From contig NZ_FRBH01000008.1 in NCBI RefSeq assembly GCF_900142565.1, positions 1-64,000 on the forward strand: 64,000 nt of DNA, in the 5' to 3' direction. This document shows, in pieces, positions 54,971 to 64,000 of this stretch. Position numbers and translations under genes: made by a program. A model generated the notes under the pieces. It did no database searches. It had not been told where the DNA came from and saw only the letters and a list, made by a program, of their open reading frames with translations. Source of the DNA: Chishuiella changwenlii (GTDB taxonomy: Bacteria > Bacteroidota > Bacteroidia > Flavobacteriales > Weeksellaceae). How positions within the stretch are numbered: position 1 is the first letter of the stretch; every line of letters starts with the position of its first letter.

Positions 54971-56083
54971 TTGAAATACTATATTATTGCTGGTGAAGCT
55001 TCGGGCGATTTACATGCCTCGAACTTAATGAAAGAAATAAGAAAAAAAGATACTCAAGCAGAATTTCGCTTTTGGGGCGGAGATTTAATGCAAGCCCAAG
55101 GCGGAGCATTGGTAAAACATTACCGAGATTTAGCTTTTATGGGATTTGCAGAAGTTCTTATGAATTTGAGAACCATTTTAGGAAACATTTCTGTAGCTAA
55201 AAAAGACATCGAAGCTTATAAACCAGATGCAGTAATCTTAGTAGACTATCCTGGTTTTAATTTACGCATTGCAGAGTTTGTAAAGAATCTTGGAATAAAA
55301 ATTTATTATTACATTTCTCCACAAATTTGGGCGTGGAAAACTGGACGTGTACACAAAATAAAAAAAGTAGTTGACAAGATGTTTGTTATTCTTCCTTTCG
55401 AAGAAGAATTTTATGGACGTTATGATTATAAAGTTGACTTTGTTGGAAATCCATTATTAGATTCTCTTGATAATCTTCCTCCTATTGATGAAGAGAAATT
55501 TAGAAAAGACAATAATCTAGATGAACGTCCTATTATTGCAGTTTTACCTGGAAGTAGAACACAAGAAATAAAAGTAAAACTTCCTTTGATGCTTTCTGTT
55601 GAAAAGGATTTTCCTAATTATCAATTCGTAGTTGCTGGTGCTCCTTCTCAACCCATAGAGAATTACAAAAAAATTATAGGAGAAAACTTAAAAATTGTAG
55701 AAAACAAAACATACGATTTATTAAGAGTTTCTTATGCTGCTTTGGTTACTTCTGGAACTGCTACTTTAGAAACAGCATTACTAAAAGTACCAGAGGTTGT
55801 TTGTTATAAAGGAAATGCTTTATCGTACGAAATAGGTAAACGTGTTGTAAAAAATATTCGTTTTATATCGTTAGTTAATCTTATTATGGATAAAGAAGTT
55901 GTAAAAGAATTAATTCAGTACGATTTAACTTATGAAAATATCAAACACGAATTAAATTTAATTTTAAATACTCCAAAGCGCGAACAAGTTCTAAATGATT
56001 ATGAAAATTTGCATGATAAACTTGGTGGTGTAGGCGCTTCTGAAAGGACTGCTAGTCTAATCGTAAACGATTTAAAAAAGTAA
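54971..56083 (+). CDS. lpxB: Lipid-A-disaccharide synthase
   Basis: The 370-residue GT-B glycosyltransferase joins UDP-2,3-diacylglucosamine and lipid X in lipid A synthesis, on the inner face of the inner membrane. Motifs are YYIIAGEASGDLHASNLM, YYISPQIWAWKTGRV, VGNPLLDS and VLPGSRTQEIKVKLP. The start is TTG at 54971: it opens the conserved KYYIIAGEASGD, and no ATG precedes it in frame. Other lpx genes are not close. A terminator follows 18 bp behind. Confidence 0.95.
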   Translation: MKYYIIAGEASGDLHASNLMKEIRKKDTQAEFRFWGGDLMQAQGGALVKHYRDLAFMGFAEVLMNLRTILGNISVAKKDIEAYKPDAVILVDYPGFNLRIAEFVKNLGIKIYYYISPQIWAWKTGRVHKIKKVVDKMFVILPFEEEFYGRYDYKVDFVGNPLLDSLDNLPPIDEEKFRKDNNLDERPIIAVLPGSRTQEIKVKLPLMLSVEKDFPNYQFVVAGAPSQPIENYKKIIGENLKIVENKTYDLLRVSYAALVTSGTATLETALLKVPEVVCYKGNALSYEIGKRVVKNIRFISLVNLIMDKEVVKELIQYDLTYENIKHELNLILNTPKREQVLNDYENLHDKLGGVGASERTASLIVNDLKK

Positions 56084-56101
56084 AAAAACTATTAAATAAC
56101 T

Positions 56102-56133
56102 AATCCTCTTGGTCTTCCAAGAGGATTTTTTTG
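56102..56133 (+). terminator. Terminator after lpxB
   Basis: AATCCTCTTGG pairs with CCAAGAGGATT around TCTT, followed by T residues. Confidence 0.9.
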
Positions 56134-56208
56134 TTAAAATTTTATACCGCAACGCAACCTTTTTTCATATTCTTCTCTTTTTGGTATAATAGTTAAAACA
56201 AAAAAAAT

Positions 56209-56658
56209 ATGAAAACAATCAAAAAGTTAAGTACAATTGCTGTAGTAGCAATGCTTGGATTTGGAGTTTCTAGTTGTCTTAATACAGATGACAATAATAA
56301 CTTTTCTGTAGATGGATATCTTAATGGTACAGAGATTAATGTAAACAACGATTCTATTAATCCAGTTGGACAAGTAACAAACGTTCATATTACCTACAAA
56401 ACAACAAACAGCTGCCAGGAATTTATTGCTTTTAGACTTTTAAATAATTCTAATGATACAATACATACTGTTGGTGTTTACGGAAGACAAACAAATATGA
56501 ATGGGTCTTGTTTAGATGAAGTAAAAACTTTTACAAAAACATATAAATTTACACCAAAGAAAGCTGGTAAAAATAAAATTCGTGTTTTAGCTGGAATTGA
56601 TCCTACAGATAACACAAAAAATATTTATATTGAGAAAACTTTAGATATTAAGAACTAA
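56209..56658 (+). CDS. Hypothetical lipoprotein
   Basis: The 149-residue protein has a lipobox ending at C23 (GFGVSSC) and a mature domain of Ig-like beta-strands (VTNVHITYKTTNSCQEFIAFRLL...KFTPKKAGKNKIRVLAGID) with two more cysteines. It is followed by the ECF sigma gene after 13 bp. In such operons the first product is often envelope-located, but whether it senses stress is not shown here. Confidence 0.7.
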   Translation: MKTIKKLSTIAVVAMLGFGVSSCLNTDDNNNFSVDGYLNGTEINVNNDSINPVGQVTNVHITYKTTNSCQEFIAFRLLNNSNDTIHTVGVYGRQTNMNGSCLDEVKTFTKTYKFTPKKAGKNKIRVLAGIDPTDNTKNIYIEKTLDIKN

Positions 56659-56671
56659 TTTTTTATCAACT

Positions 56672-57214
56672 TTGGACAACGACACTCTTGAAAATCTGAT
56701 TAAGCAATGTCAAGAAAAAAATAGAAAGGCACAAGAAGAAATTTATCTTCAATTTTCTCCTATTTTATTCTCGATATGTCTTCGCTATGCAGACAATTAT
56801 GAAGATGCTCAAGATGTTTTTCAAGAGGGGTTTGTTCTTATTTTTAATAAAATTGATCAATTTAGATTTGAAGGTTCTTTTGAAGGGTGGATGAAAAGAA
56901 TAATGGTTAATTTATCATTAGAGAAAATTAAAAAAAATAATCGGGTTTCGTTTGAGGATTATGAAAATCAATATATACAAGAAGATGAAGAAGAACCTCA
57001 ACAAGATTATGATTATCAGGAAATTTTAGAGAATGTACAAAATCTTCCACCACAATATAAACAAGTTTTTAACCTTTATGTATTTGAAGAATATTCTCAT
57101 CAAGAAATAGCAGAATTACTCTGTATTTCTATCGGAACTTCAAAATCAAATCTATCGCGTGCTCGAAATATTTTAAAAAGAAACCTTTTAAAAGCTGTTA
57201 TTAAAGATGAATAA
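56672..57214 (+). CDS. ECF sigma factor
   Basis: The 180-residue protein has region 2 (LFSICLRYADNYEDAQDVFQEGFVLIFNKIDQFRFEGSFEGWMKRIMVN) and region 4 (LPPQYKQVFNLYVFEEYSHQEIAELLCISIGTSKSNLSRARNILKR), with a short acidic linker. This is the Bacteroidota ECF type with DAQDVFQE. The start is TTG at 56672, since no ATG opens a full region 2. It overlaps the following gene by ATGA-type 8 bp, so the two are coupled. Confidence 0.9.
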   Translation: MDNDTLENLIKQCQEKNRKAQEEIYLQFSPILFSICLRYADNYEDAQDVFQEGFVLIFNKIDQFRFEGSFEGWMKRIMVNLSLEKIKKNNRVSFEDYENQYIQEDEEEPQQDYDYQEILENVQNLPPQYKQVFNLYVFEEYSHQEIAELLCISIGTSKSNLSRARNILKRNLLKAVIKDE

Positions 57215-58637
57215 ACTTGATCAACATATAAAAAATAAACTTTCTCAGCCACAGGTTCCTCCTTTGGATGCATGGAAAAACATTCAAGAAAAATTGGATG
57301 AAAAAGAGAAAAAGAGACAAATCATTCCTTTATTTTATTGGATTGGTTCTACTGCTGCATGTTTAGTTATAGGAATTGGTGTTTTTTATTTTAATCAAGA
57401 AGAAACTAATTCTTCTAATAAACCAGCACAAGAAGTTGTCAAAAATAATTCTAATTCATCTTTAGAAAAACAACAGTCGAGTAAATCGAACAAAAATAAT
57501 TCTGATACAATAGAGCAAAATTCTATTCATAATCAAGTAAAAGAGGAAAATACTCTAAATGAAAATTCATTACAATTAACACACAAAGAGACAAAACAAA
57601 ATAATACAATTCATTTAGAGAACAACTCTCCTACTTACACAACAACTTCTACAGAAGAAAAGAGAATGTTAGTAGTAGAAAAACCTCAAAAATCTTTATT
57701 TTTTGATGGTAAAGGTGACGCCTTTGTTATTTTCCCAGAAAAACTATCAGCAGAAAATACAATTATTTCTCAACCTAAATTTGAGCAAAATAATATTGCA
57801 AAATCTAAAAAAGATTCAATTACTAAAAAAGAAATTCTAGATCAAATTCTAAATGAGAAACCATTAGAATTAGTGCTTGAAGAAGAGCAAAAAGAGGTTG
57901 AAAAAAAGAAAGAAAAAATTAATATTAGCTCACCGAAATTTGTAGTATCATCTTACGTTAATCCTACAAAAATGTTAGACTCTAAGTCTATTTTATCTGA
58001 TGAATTTAATCAAAACAACATCAATAATAGTTTAACTATTGCATACGGAGCAAAAGTTGCTATTCGTTTAAATGATAAAATGAATATTCGTTCGGGTATT
58101 TCTAAGATAGAATTAGAACAACATACTAATAGTGTTGGAACAATGAGTAATAATGCTATGGCTTATTTGGCTAATTCTAATATTAATTTAAATGCTCAGA
58201 ATAATATAAAATACGACCAAAATTACACAAGAGTTTTGGCAAATAACAATGTTGGGACTATGCTTTCTTCTTCTATGGGAGAAATGGAACAACAAATACA
58301 TTATGTAGAAATTCCATTAGAACTAGAATACAAGTTAGCTAATTTTAAAAAATTCAATTTATTAGCAACAGCTGGAGGAAGTTATTATTTAGTCACTAAA
58401 AATCAAATTTCTTTAAAAGACACTAATTCTAGAAGTGTAAGAATTGGTGAAGCTTCTAATTTAAATGATATGAATTATAGTGCAAATGCTGGATTAAAAC
58501 TAGAGTACTTACTTTCAGAAAAAACAAGTATTAATCTTGAGCCAAATTACCGCTACATGATTAATACATTGCATAACGTTGAAACAAGAAATCCATCATT
58601 ATTAGGTCTTAATTTGGGATTCTCGATTAAATTTTAA
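57207..58637 (+). CDS. Membrane protein with anti-sigma-like N-terminus and barrel-like C-terminus
   Basis: The 476-residue protein is coupled to the ECF sigma gene. It has a short cytoplasmic N-terminus (about 1-42), one transmembrane segment (about 43-62), a long Asn/Gln/Glu-rich linker (about 65-240) and a C-terminal 200-residue region with amphipathic strands (LRLNDKMNIRSGIS, LEVEL-type repeats) ending in LGFSIKF, an outer-membrane-barrel-like terminus. This order suggests an anti-sigma factor linked to an envelope domain. Which part binds sigma is an inference. Confidence 0.65.
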   Translation: MNKLDQHIKNKLSQPQVPPLDAWKNIQEKLDEKEKKRQIIPLFYWIGSTAACLVIGIGVFYFNQEETNSSNKPAQEVVKNNSNSSLEKQQSSKSNKNNSDTIEQNSIHNQVKEENTLNENSLQLTHKETKQNNTIHLENNSPTYTTTSTEEKRMLVVEKPQKSLFFDGKGDAFVIFPEKLSAENTIISQPKFEQNNIAKSKKDSITKKEILDQILNEKPLELVLEEEQKEVEKKKEKINISSPKFVVSSYVNPTKMLDSKSILSDEFNQNNINNSLTIAYGAKVAIRLNDKMNIRSGISKIELEQHTNSVGTMSNNAMAYLANSNINLNAQNNIKYDQNYTRVLANNNVGTMLSSSMGEMEQQIHYVEIPLELEYKLANFKKFNLLATAGGSYYLVTKNQISLKDTNSRSVRIGEASNLNDMNYSANAGLKLEYLLSEKTSINLEPNYRYMINTLHNVETRNPSLLGLNLGFSIKF

Positions 58638-59074
58638 TCTTCTCCTTTATTATTATTTAAACTGATAGAAATTATACTGTTTCCTTCTGTCATTTCTACT
58701 TTTGCTTCTTCAAAAGTAGGTTCTCTTAATGTTGGATTTAAGTTTTTAGAGAAACCATAAGGCTCCTTTCTTATCCCTAAAAAACTTTTATCTAATTTTT
58801 TATTATTGTTTGTGTCTAAAAAAACTTTAACTGCATAAAAAGTAGGCTCTACATTTTTAAATACTGTTTCGTATTTATCTAAATCTTCAACAGGAATATA
58901 TAATTTTTTAAATGCATTTTGCCCTTTTGTGTAGTTCTCCATATTTCGATAAAATTCTATTGATAAATTTCCTTTCATCTTTTTTAGATTGTTAATTGAC
59001 AGTTTTACATCTATTTGTGCAAAACCTATTTGTGCAAAAAATAAAACCAATAGTATTAGAAATTTCTTCATCAT
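58634..59074 (-). CDS. DUF2141 family exported protein
   Basis: The 146-residue protein has a signal peptide ending in FAQ (about residue 19) and the DUF2141 core: LSINNLKKMKGNLSIEFYRNMENY...YAVKVFLDTNNNKKLDKSFLGIRKEPYGFSKN. The DTNNNKKLD loop resembles a calcium-binding turn. It overlaps the convergent 57207 gene by 4 bp, with no terminator between them. The function is unknown. Confidence 0.87.
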   Translation of the reverse strand: MMKKFLILLVLFFAQIGFAQIDVKLSINNLKKMKGNLSIEFYRNMENYTKGQNAFKKLYIPVEDLDKYETVFKNVEPTFYAVKVFLDTNNNKKLDKSFLGIRKEPYGFSKNLNPTLREPTFEEAKVEMTEGNSIISISLNNNKGED

Positions 59075-59148
59075 TATCTTTTTCTTTTCTATTCAATTAC
59101 AAATACTTAAAACCTAATCATTTTTAGTATTACTCTTACATTAAACGT

Positions 59149-61113
59149 ATGAAAAAATATATTTTTCTTACGCTAACAATTTGTTTATCAATCGGAATAA
59201 TTGTTTCCGATTTATTAAATTCTGCTACAAATTTACGAATTATATTTTTGGTGATTATCTGTCTGCTTTTAGCATGTTTAATAAAAAGTAGTTTTCGACA
59301 AAATATATACTCATTTTTAATTACATCAATAATTTTAGGATTTTATCTTCATCAACACTATAATTTTAAAGAAAAAAAGGAAATTAATACATCATCCGAA
59401 GTTCATCTTTTAAAGATTATTAGTAAAGCAAGCTCATCTATTAAATTCACCAATTACATTGCTGAGGACATTGAAACGAGTCAACAAATCTTCCTTCATT
59501 TAAAAGATAAAACGCAACTCTATTTTCCAGAAGATATACTTATTGTAGATGGAAAGATAAAAGATATACAACCAGCTTTAAATCCTTATCAATTTAATTA
59601 CAAACAATTCTTAAGAAGAAAAAATATTCATTCTCAGTTATTTTCTGATAAAGTAATTACTATTCATAAAAAAGGAAACGGGTTCTACAATTGGGCTTCA
59701 AAATCTAAATTATTAGTAAGAGAAAAATTGAAAGAAAATGGGTATTCTACAGAAAGTAGAGCCATAATATCCTCTATGTTATTAGGAAATAAAACCGAAT
59801 TATCAGAAGAACTTAATCAGAATTACATTACAACTGGAGTTGTACATATTTTAGCTATTTCTGGTCTACATGTTATGATGATTTTTATACTTATTCAGTT
59901 TCTACTTAAGCCTATACTTTATCTTAAAAACGGAAGAAAAATAAGAATTATAACAAGTTTAATTGTTATTTGGTTTTTTGCATTTTATGTAGAATTAAAA
60001 ACACCTGTTTTTCGTTCTGCATTAATGATTTCCATTTATTATATAAGTGATATAATAAATCGACCTAAAAACATTTTCCATACATTATCTTTGGCTGCTT
60101 TTATAATTCTAGTTTTTCAGCCAAATGCATTATTTGATGTTGGTTTTCAACTAAGCTTTTCGGCCGTATTTTTTATTGTTTGGCTTCATCCTATTTTCGA
60201 TAATTTTTGGAAAATAAAGAATAATCTATTACATCAAATAAAAGGAATTATAACAACAAGCATTTCTACACAAATAGGAACTTTACCTGTTTCTATTTTT
60301 TATTTTAATCAATTCTCTGGTCTATTTTTATTTGGTAACTTAATATTGATTCCTGCTTCTTTTATAATGATTTGTGGAGGACTAATTAGTATTTTTCTTA
60401 TTGTTTTTAATATAAAAATCGATGCATTTACGTGGTTATACAATCAATTTGTTCATCTCATAAATAGTTACATTCATTGGCTTGCAGAGTTTAGTTTTAT
60501 AGCGAAAGATATTTACATTAGTTTCTTTACAGCTTTTCTTATTACGGTAATTTTATTTTGTTTGAAGTCTTTGATTTTAAACAAATCTAAAGTTGCGTTG
60601 TTTATAACAATTGGTTGTTTTACCTTAATAGAATTAGATCGTCTTTATGAAGTAATACAATTAAATTCTTCTAATGAATTAATTGTGTACAATCAATACA
60701 AAAACAGCATTATTAACATTAGGAATGGCAGAAGTTTAGCTGTTTTTAGTTCACATAAAATTGATGATAAAACATATCAGTATATTCTAAAACCTTATAA
60801 AGTAAAACATAGAATAAAACAGATTGATTATTTTTCTTATACAGCAAAGTTTAAACATTCTGCATTTATAAAACATGAAAATTACATCGAAACAAAATCG
60901 TTTAACTTTCTGTTAGATAAAACTAAATCAGATTCTCCATTTTATGTTCTAATTCATCAATCAAAACTATATCCTTTTCAAGATAATAATAACTTAAAAA
61001 GGGTAATTGCTGATGCCAGCAACTACCCTTCTATTATTTCTGAACTCGAAAATAACTCGAACTCTAGTTTATGGAAAACCTCAGAAAAAGGTTATTTCTC
61101 AATTAAATTTTAA
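59149..61113 (+). CDS. comEC: ComEC/Rec2 family DNA-uptake channel
   Basis: The 654-residue polytopic membrane protein has an N-terminal DUF4131-type region (about 1-160) with an OB-like domain (EDILIVDGKIKDIQP), then the ComEC competence domain (about 200-480) containing HILAISGLHVMMIF and a PVFRSALMISIYY segment. The metallo-beta-lactamase domain of longer ComEC proteins is absent; the last 150 residues are a short soluble tail. This form is common in Bacteroidota. With dprA at 31328 it points to natural transformation. Confidence 0.85.
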   Translation: MKKYIFLTLTICLSIGIIVSDLLNSATNLRIIFLVIICLLLACLIKSSFRQNIYSFLITSIILGFYLHQHYNFKEKKEINTSSEVHLLKIISKASSSIKFTNYIAEDIETSQQIFLHLKDKTQLYFPEDILIVDGKIKDIQPALNPYQFNYKQFLRRKNIHSQLFSDKVITIHKKGNGFYNWASKSKLLVREKLKENGYSTESRAIISSMLLGNKTELSEELNQNYITTGVVHILAISGLHVMMIFILIQFLLKPILYLKNGRKIRIITSLIVIWFFAFYVELKTPVFRSALMISIYYISDIINRPKNIFHTLSLAAFIILVFQPNALFDVGFQLSFSAVFFIVWLHPIFDNFWKIKNNLLHQIKGIITTSISTQIGTLPVSIFYFNQFSGLFLFGNLILIPASFIMICGGLISIFLIVFNIKIDAFTWLYNQFVHLINSYIHWLAEFSFIAKDIYISFFTAFLITVILFCLKSLILNKSKVALFITIGCFTLIELDRLYEVIQLNSSNELIVYNQYKNSIINIRNGRSLAVFSSHKIDDKTYQYILKPYKVKHRIKQIDYFSYTAKFKHSAFIKHENYIETKSFNFLLDKTKSDSPFYVLIHQSKLYPFQDNNNLKRVIADASNYPSIISELENNSNSSLWKTSEKGYFSIKF

Positions 61114-61546
61114 TATCATTTATAAAATCAAGTGCACTACGATAACCAAGAACAACTTTATTTACGTCTCCTTTACCATTCATTAAAACAGTTGCAGGGT
61201 AGCTTAGTTGACCATTTGTAAATGCATATGCCATATAATTGGCTTTAGCTGGTGCAACATACGTATAGTTAATTCCTAAAAAAGTGACCATATCCTTTGT
61301 TTCTGCATCAAATTTTACTGGAATGTAATTCTTGTTAACATAACTCGCAACCTTTGCATCTGTAAATGTCTCTCCGTCTAGACGTTTACAAAATCCACAC
61401 CATGTTGCATAAAAATTAATTAATATAGGTTTCTCCGGATGAGCTTTAACCTCTTTTGTTGCTTCTGCTAATGTTAACCATTTTATTTCTTGTCCAAATA
61501 GGAAAGAAGAAAAAATGAATGCGATGATTGCTAAAGTTGATTTCAT
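61103..61546 (-). CDS. Thioredoxin-like exported protein
   Basis: The 147-residue protein has a signal peptide (about 1-19) and a thioredoxin fold with the active site C50-G-F-C53 in FYATWCGFCKRLDGETF. The cis-Pro loop reads SYPATVLMNGKGDV. It belongs to the thioredoxin_7 / DUF255-like group and would reduce or isomerise disulfides in the periplasm. It overlaps the comEC end by 11 bp on the other strand, and begins 21 bp after the peptide transporter. Confidence 0.87.
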   Translation of the reverse strand: MKSTLAIIAFIFSSFLFGQEIKWLTLAEATKEVKAHPEKPILINFYATWCGFCKRLDGETFTDAKVASYVNKNYIPVKFDAETKDMVTFLGINYTYVAPAKANYMAYAFTNGQLSYPATVLMNGKGDVNKVVLGYRSALDFINDIKI

Positions 61547-61567
61547 ATTTTTTTAGTTAGATATTTA

Positions 61568-63652
61568 TTATTTTACTCCATGCATCAGTTTCTTCATAAT
61601 TGGGTTTAATGCAATTACAATTAATCCTGCAACAATAGGAACAATAGTAAAAATTAAGAAGAATGTTGATAATGAATATGTTTTTGTAATATTCTCAATT
61701 TGTCCTCCTAAAATAGCTGCTAATTTATTTCCAATTGCAATAGCAAGGTACCACATTCCGAACATAAATGCAATCATTCGAGCCGGAACTAATTTTGACA
61801 CATATGATAATCCTACTGGAGATAGGCAGAGCTCTCCTAAAGTATGGAATAAATATGCTAAAACTAACCAAATAATTGACACACGAACTCCTGCAGCGAT
61901 TCCATAAGAACCAAATGCTAAGAAACCAAATCCGATAGCCATAATGATTAATCCTAATCCGTATTTTACAGATGCAGATGGGTTATATTTAGAATCCCAA
62001 ACACGAGATACTAATGATGCTAATGCAATAATAAAGAACGAATTTAAAGTAGAAAACCAAGAAACCGTAATCTCTACTTGACTATCTTTAATTTCTGCAA
62101 CTTGTGCAGGTACAATCTTAGAAGGTTTATTTTGTTTAGTATATTCTGTATCTAATTTCGTTAAGCTTTCTCCAGAAACTAAAACAAATTTATCTCCTTC
62201 TTGGTGAATATTAATTTTATCTCCTTTTACTAATGAAGTTTGAGATGCTAAATTAATTGTTTCTGTTACAACTTTATCTGTTGGTTTTTGTACATAAGAA
62301 GCTGAAATTGGTGTTTTATCGTAAACAGTTTTTCCTTCTTCAGTTAAAACAGGATTTCCTTTATCATCTAATTTTACTGTTTCTACAGCTTGGTAAGAAA
62401 CATCATAAGAATGAGAAGACCAGTTAAAGTTTAACATCCAAATTGCAGCAGCCCAAATTCCTAAGAAAGTAAATGCTAAAACAACATTCGACCAAAAGGC
62501 TTTTTTAATTGTTTGTTTTGCTAATAAAATCAATACATAAGAAATAAATAACAATGGTACTACTGTTAATAAAGTATTGAATATATTAAATGCTAATGCT
62601 GCATCTCCAATTAAGTTTCTTTCTGTATTATCTCTGGCGAAAATAACCAATGATGTTGCTCCTTGCTCAAAAGACATCCAGAAGAAAATTACGAAGAATG
62701 CGAAGATAATTACGGCAATCATACGATCACGTACAATCTTTGTATAGTTTGCTAATCTGCGTATTACAACAAATAAGAATAAGATTAATGCAACTAAAAT
62801 CACAACATTTTGTCCTGATAAACCTCCAATTGCAAAATCGAATAAATTGATTCCTCCAATTGCATTTAAAGGGTCGTTAAACGCATAACCTAATCCTAAA
62901 AGTGTCATAATAACAATTAGAATTTGATCTAAAACTGTAAATGGATTTGGTTTTTCTCCAGCTTCATATAATGGAGCCTCATCAGCATCAACATCTGTTG
63001 AATTAGATTTTTTAGGCACTTCACCTACTCTACCAAATAATGGTTTTGCTAACCAGAATTGTAATGTTCCTAATAACATGAAAACTCCAGCTAAACCGAA
63101 TCCCCAATGCCATCCTACTTTTTCTGCTAAGAATCCACATAACATCATTCCAAAGAATGCTCCTGCATTAACTCCCATATAGAAAATAGTATAAGCACCA
63201 TCTTTCTTCTCTGGAAACTTTTTATACATTTCTGATAAGATAGATGTCATATTTGGTTTAAAGAATCCTGTTCCTATAACCAAGCAAGCTAATCCTAAAT
63301 ATAAAAAGATTGGCGTATCGAAAGCCATAAATGCGTGACCAAGTGTCATAATAATTGCACCTATTACAACTGCCCATCTATAACCGATATATTTATCTGC
63401 TATAATTCCTCCAAAAATTGGTGTAATGTATAATAACATCGCGTATGTTCCATATAAAGCTGTTGCTTTTTCTATCGACCATTCCCATCCTGGATTTAAT
63501 CCAATTACTGCGGCTGTTAAAAACTGTATTAGAAGAACGCGCATCCCATAAAAAGAGAAACGTTCCCACATTTCTGTAAAGAAAAGTACAAATAATCCCG
63601 ATGGATGTCCTAATACCTTTGAATCAAAGAAATTTTCTGATTTTGAACTCAT
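61568..63652 (-). CDS. POT/PTR family proton-coupled peptide transporter
   Basis: The 694-residue major facilitator has the proton-coupling motif E27-M-W-E30-R31-F (FFTEMWERFSFYGMR) and FFKPNMTSILSEMY of the POT family, which import di- and tripeptides. Between the middle and last membrane blocks there is a hydrophilic insert of about 110 residues (near 410-520, starting at MLNFNWSSHSYDV), which explains why it exceeds the usual 450-500 residues. A second POT gene lies directly upstream, in tandem. Confidence 0.88.
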   Translation of the reverse strand: MSSKSENFFDSKVLGHPSGLFVLFFTEMWERFSFYGMRVLLIQFLTAAVIGLNPGWEWSIEKATALYGTYAMLLYITPIFGGIIADKYIGYRWAVVIGAIIMTLGHAFMAFDTPIFLYLGLACLVIGTGFFKPNMTSILSEMYKKFPEKKDGAYTIFYMGVNAGAFFGMMLCGFLAEKVGWHWGFGLAGVFMLLGTLQFWLAKPLFGRVGEVPKKSNSTDVDADEAPLYEAGEKPNPFTVLDQILIVIMTLLGLGYAFNDPLNAIGGINLFDFAIGGLSGQNVVILVALILFLFVVIRRLANYTKIVRDRMIAVIIFAFFVIFFWMSFEQGATSLVIFARDNTERNLIGDAALAFNIFNTLLTVVPLLFISYVLILLAKQTIKKAFWSNVVLAFTFLGIWAAAIWMLNFNWSSHSYDVSYQAVETVKLDDKGNPVLTEEGKTVYDKTPISASYVQKPTDKVVTETINLASQTSLVKGDKINIHQEGDKFVLVSGESLTKLDTEYTKQNKPSKIVPAQVAEIKDSQVEITVSWFSTLNSFFIIALASLVSRVWDSKYNPSASVKYGLGLIIMAIGFGFLAFGSYGIAAGVRVSIIWLVLAYLFHTLGELCLSPVGLSYVSKLVPARMIAFMFGMWYLAIAIGNKLAAILGGQIENITKTYSLSTFFLIFTIVPIVAGLIVIALNPIMKKLMHGVK

Positions 63653-63677
63653 GTTTGTTATTTTATATCGTATAATT

Positions 63678-64000
63678 TTATTTTACGTCTTGCATTAATT
63701 TTCTAATTAATGGAGAAATCACAATGATTATAACACCAGCAACTAACGAATAAATTGCTAATTGTTGATATCCTTGTGTGTAAGACATTAATTTACCAAC
63801 TAAAGATGTTGTTTGTGTAGGATCTGACATTCCTGCCCCTAAAATCCCTGCTAAGTATTGTCCGTAAGCTGACGCTAAAAACCAAAGTCCCATCATCATT
63901 CCGCTTAAATGAGCTGGAGATAATTTTGTTACCATTGATAAACCAATTGGAGAAATACATAATTCTGATAATGTTACCACAAAATAAGCTAACAAAAATA
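63678..64000 (-). CDS. POT family peptide transporter, C-terminal part, cut by the window end
   Basis: The frame is open to base 64000, so the gene continues beyond the window; about 107 C-terminal residues are seen. They include ELCISPIGLSMVTKLSPAHLSGMMMGLWFLASAYGQYLAGILG and end in SPLIRKLMQDVK. This matches the corresponding region of the gene at 61568 (ELCLSPVGLSYVSKLVPARMIAFMFGMWYLAIAIGNKLAAILGG). It is a tandem paralogue separated by 25 bp and was probably transcribed first in the same operon. Confidence 0.85.
   Translation of the reverse strand, partial: FLLAYFVVTLSELCISPIGLSMVTKLSPAHLSGMMMGLWFLASAYGQYLAGILGAGMSDPTQTTSLVGKLMSYTQGYQQLAIYSLVAGVIIIVISPLIRKLMQDVK

Overview
The window is 64 kb of A+T-rich chromosome from a member of the Bacteroidota, class Flavobacteriia. 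The evidence is a SusC/SusD pair, the type IX secretion protein PorZ and a second protein with a type IX C-terminal sorting signal, the DUF2147, DUF2480, DUF3109 and DUF3857 families, monomeric isocitrate dehydrogenase, and repeated TAnnTTTG promoter -7 boxes. A Weeksellaceae genus such as Empedobacter would fit, but the sequence alone does not prove the genus.

Layout. 1-2270: an accessory patch of small paralogous membrane proteins, a DUF2283 protein, decayed partial copies and an out-of-place GC-rich 20-mer. 2356-5407: exonuclease, serine hydrolase, superoxide dismutase and folB. 5460-7985: tRNA-Cys(GCA) followed by a two-gene ATPase plus HNH nuclease cassette that matches the Septu (PtuAB) anti-phage system. 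8344-15007: central carbon genes icd and ppc, then ruvC and a glutaminyl cyclase lipoprotein. 15106-20911: a GldA-like ATPase divergent from the phenylalanine/tyrosine operon pheA, aminotransferase, tyrA and DAHP synthase/chorismate mutase, then rsgA. 21118-32425: susCD, a type IX cargo protein, di-heme peroxidase, recO, porZ and dprA. 32513-46914: HU/SPOR protein, two hotdog thioesterases, a four-gene reverse operon, dxs, dtd, two DUF3857 proteins, a MazG-like protein and aroA. 47033-64000: MsbA-like exporter, cysE-cysK, clpB, lpxB, an ECF sigma operon, comEC, a thioredoxin-like protein and two tandem peptide transporters, the last cut by the window end.

The strongest new observation lies in front of pheA. 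An unannotated 27-codon leader ORF (15891-15974) has 7 Phe and 4 Tyr among its first 18 residues. It sits behind a TTTG-N21-TAGATTTG promoter. It is followed by a perfect 10-bp terminator hairpin whose 5' arm can pair instead with a 7-nt segment inside the leader ORF. This is the anatomy of ribosome-mediated transcription attenuation, and it would put the branch enzymes and the first enzyme of the shikimate pathway under one Phe/Tyr sensor.

Other points of interest are the defence cassette next to tRNA-Cys, the gene-fossil patch at the left end, a DUF3857 paralogue that has lost two of its three transglutaminase catalytic residues, a DUF6909-like protein with nucleosidase-type motifs, and dyad and repeat structures in front of icd and of a 90-residue orphan gene. 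No insertion sequence, prophage, CRISPR array, rRNA or origin was seen.
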